Shown: positions 62,778 through 64,000 of the stretch, piece by piece | Layout: every line of letters begins with the position of its first letter | How positions within the stretch are numbered: position 1 is the stretch's first letter | Assembly: GCF_000987955.1 (NCBI RefSeq) | Contig: NZ_LAZU01000017.1 | Location: 62,001 to 126,000, forward strand | Source of the DNA: Paenibacillus sp. DMB20 | GTDB lineage: Bacteria; Bacillota; Bacilli; Paenibacillales; Paenibacillaceae | Length of the DNA stretch: 64,000 nucleotides | Reading direction: 5' to 3' | Program-made: the position numbers and the translations under genes | The notes under the pieces: generated by a model | The model's input: only the letters and a program-made list of their open reading frames with translations | What the model was told of the DNA's origin: nothing | Databases searched by the model: none

Positions 62778-64000
62778 CTACTCTCTTGGAATTTTTCTGG
62801 CAACGCCCGACTGGATGGCCGCCTTGACCACGAGCTCTCGGATCGCCTTGACCACGTTCTGGTTGAACACGCTGGGGATGATGTACGAAGGGTTCAATTC
62901 TTCCTCCGTGACGGCTGAAGCGATGGCTTCCGCGGCAGCCAATTTCATCTCCTCGTTGATGGTGGTGGCCCGGCAGTCCAAAGCCGCCCGGAAAATGCCC
63001 GGAAAACACAGGACGTTGTTGATCTGGTTCGGATAATCCGAACGTCCGGTAGCAATGACCCCGACGACATCCTCAACCTCTTCTGGCCGGATTTCCGGCG
63101 TCGGATTGGCCATGGCGAAGACGATCGGTTTATCGGCCATGGACAAAACGTCTTCCCGTTTGAGCAGACCGCCCGCGGACAGGCCGATGAATACATCCGC
63201 CCCCTGGATCACTTCTTTCAGCGAGCCCCGAACCCGGTTAGGGTTCGTGTTCTCGGCATACCACTGCCACATCGGGTGATCGTAAGAATTGCCCGACACG
63301 AGCGCACCCGTACGGTCCACGCCGATGATCTCCTTAACGCCGGCGGATAACAGGATTTTGCTGCATGCCACGCCTGCGGCGCCTATGCCGCAAACGACGA
63401 CCTTCACCTGATCGATGGCTTTGCCTACGATTTTGAGCGCATTGATCAAAGCGGCATACAGCACGACAGCCGTGCCGTGCTGGTCGTCATGGAAGACCGG
63501 AACGTCCAGCTCGTCCCGCAGCCGTTGTTCGATCTCGAAGCAGCGCGGAGAGGCGATATCCTCCAGGTTGATGCCCCCGAAGGCGGGAGCTATGGCCTTG
63601 ATGCAGGCTATGATTTCTTCCGTATCCTGGGTATCCAGGCAGATGGGAAAAGAATCGACGCCGGCAAATTGCTTAAACAGCATGGACTTGCCTTCCATGA
63701 CCGGCATCGCGGCATAGGGGCCGACGTTGCCGAGACCCAGGACAGCGCTTCCATCGGAAATGACGGCAACCGTGTTTCTTTTGATCGTAAGGGTATGTGC
63801 TTTTTTGGGATCTTCCTGTATAGCGGTGCAGACGCGGGCTACGTCAGGCGTATATACACGTGACAAGTCATCGCGGTTTTGTATTGGAACTTTGGGCTGC
63901 GTCTCGATTTTCCCCCCCAGATGCATCAGGAAGGTACGGTCTGAAACGTTGACGAGGCGAACGCCCTGCAGGCTTTTCACCCTGTTCGTGATTTTGTCGA
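62778..64000 (-). CDS. NAD-dependent malic enzyme (N-terminus outside the window)
   Basis: At least 407 codons, still open at the window edge. From the edge the frame reads DKITNRVKSLQGVRLVNVS then LMHLGGKIE, which looks like the end of an N-terminal ACT-type domain, so the true start lies beyond 64000; an internal GTG at 63980 is not the start. The catalytic part has DRDD-like and GLGNVGPYAAMPVMEGK, the metal-binding EDIASPRCFEIEQ, VPVFHDDQHGTAV and the NAD fold VVVCGIGAAGVACSKILL. It decarboxylates malate to pyruvate, probably with NAD. Confidence 0.9.
   Translation of the reverse strand, partial: DKITNRVKSLQGVRLVNVSDRTFLMHLGGKIETQPKVPIQNRDDLSRVYTPDVARVCTAIQEDPKKAHTLTIKRNTVAVISDGSAVLGLGNVGPYAAMPVMEGKSMLFKQFAGVDSFPICLDTQDTEEIIACIKAIAPAFGGINLEDIASPRCFEIEQRLRDELDVPVFHDDQHGTAVVLYAALINALKIVGKAIDQVKVVVCGIGAAGVACSKILLSAGVKEIIGVDRTGALVSGNSYDHPMWQWYAENTNPNRVRGSLKEVIQGADVFIGLSAGGLLKREDVLSMADKPIVFAMANPTPEIRPEEVEDVVGVIATGRSDYPNQINNVLCFPGIFRAALDCRATTINEEMKLAAAEAIASAVTEEELNPSYIIPSVFNQNVVKAIRELVVKAAIQSGVARKIPRE

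Overview
The window looks like chromosome of a Paenibacillus-type, spore-forming Firmicute. The signs are strong AGGAGG-type ribosome binding sites, a CotF-like spore coat gene, surface proteins ending in triple SLH domains, YesM/YesN-type two-component pairs beside sugar ABC permeases that have no ATPase of their own, and two GH88 enzymes that closely resemble the unsaturated glucuronyl hydrolase of Bacillus (Paenibacillus) sp. GL1. I see no rRNA, tRNA, CRISPR array, transposase or replication origin.

Layout. 1-5.0 kb: a tyrosine decarboxylase locus (end of a probable amino-acid antiporter, tdcA, pdxK, nhaC) followed by a TrpR/YerC-type regulator behind three phased GTCAC repeats. 5.0-9.3 kb (minus strand): an AraC regulator; an antibiotic-phosphotransferase-like gene with a long leader that carries a promoter, a 12-codon ORF, hairpins and a terminator; and a Gfo/Idh/MocA - ThuA pair with the internally deleted remnant of another oxidoreductase. 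9.5-11.6 kb: secreted protein, membrane protein and PspA operon. 11.7-13.8 kb: three tandem tail-collar-domain proteins plus a GNAT acetyltransferase. 14-19 kb: a giant SLH surface protein of cadherin-like repeats, split by a frameshift. 19.2-20 kb: a MerR/TipAS regulator with a textbook MerR promoter.

20.3-58 kb is a large polysaccharide utilisation region. It holds an SLH-anchored PL8 lyase, GH88 + heparinase II/III-like protein, sensor kinase + response regulator, ABC permeases + solute-binding protein, GH95, GH35, another SLH protein, an ORF-less group IIC intron, the kduI-deoR-kduD operon, a second ABC importer, a second kinase/regulator pair, a DUF2264 protein, a second GH88, an unrecognised 551-aa protein, and kdgA. 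Read as a pathway: PL8 cleaves a uronate-containing polymer at the cell surface, the ABC systems import unsaturated oligosaccharides, cytoplasmic GH88, GH35 and GH95 trim them, and KduI, KduD and KdgA process the released unsaturated uronate. A KDG kinase is not in the window. Identical 10/9/10-spaced GTTYAT arrays in front of kduI and of the 551-aa gene suggest shared control, most simply by the DeoR protein.

58-64 kb is mixed: an alanine/sodium symporter, a nucleotidyltransferase-like gene, a frameshifted VOC-family gene, a CotF-like gene, a methyltransferase, a palindromic intergenic repeat, and the start-truncated NAD malic enzyme at the edge. At least four genes (S-layer protein, second permease, second response regulator, VOC protein) are each broken by a single missing base. 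That could be real decay or sequencing error, and the reader should treat them as possibly intact.
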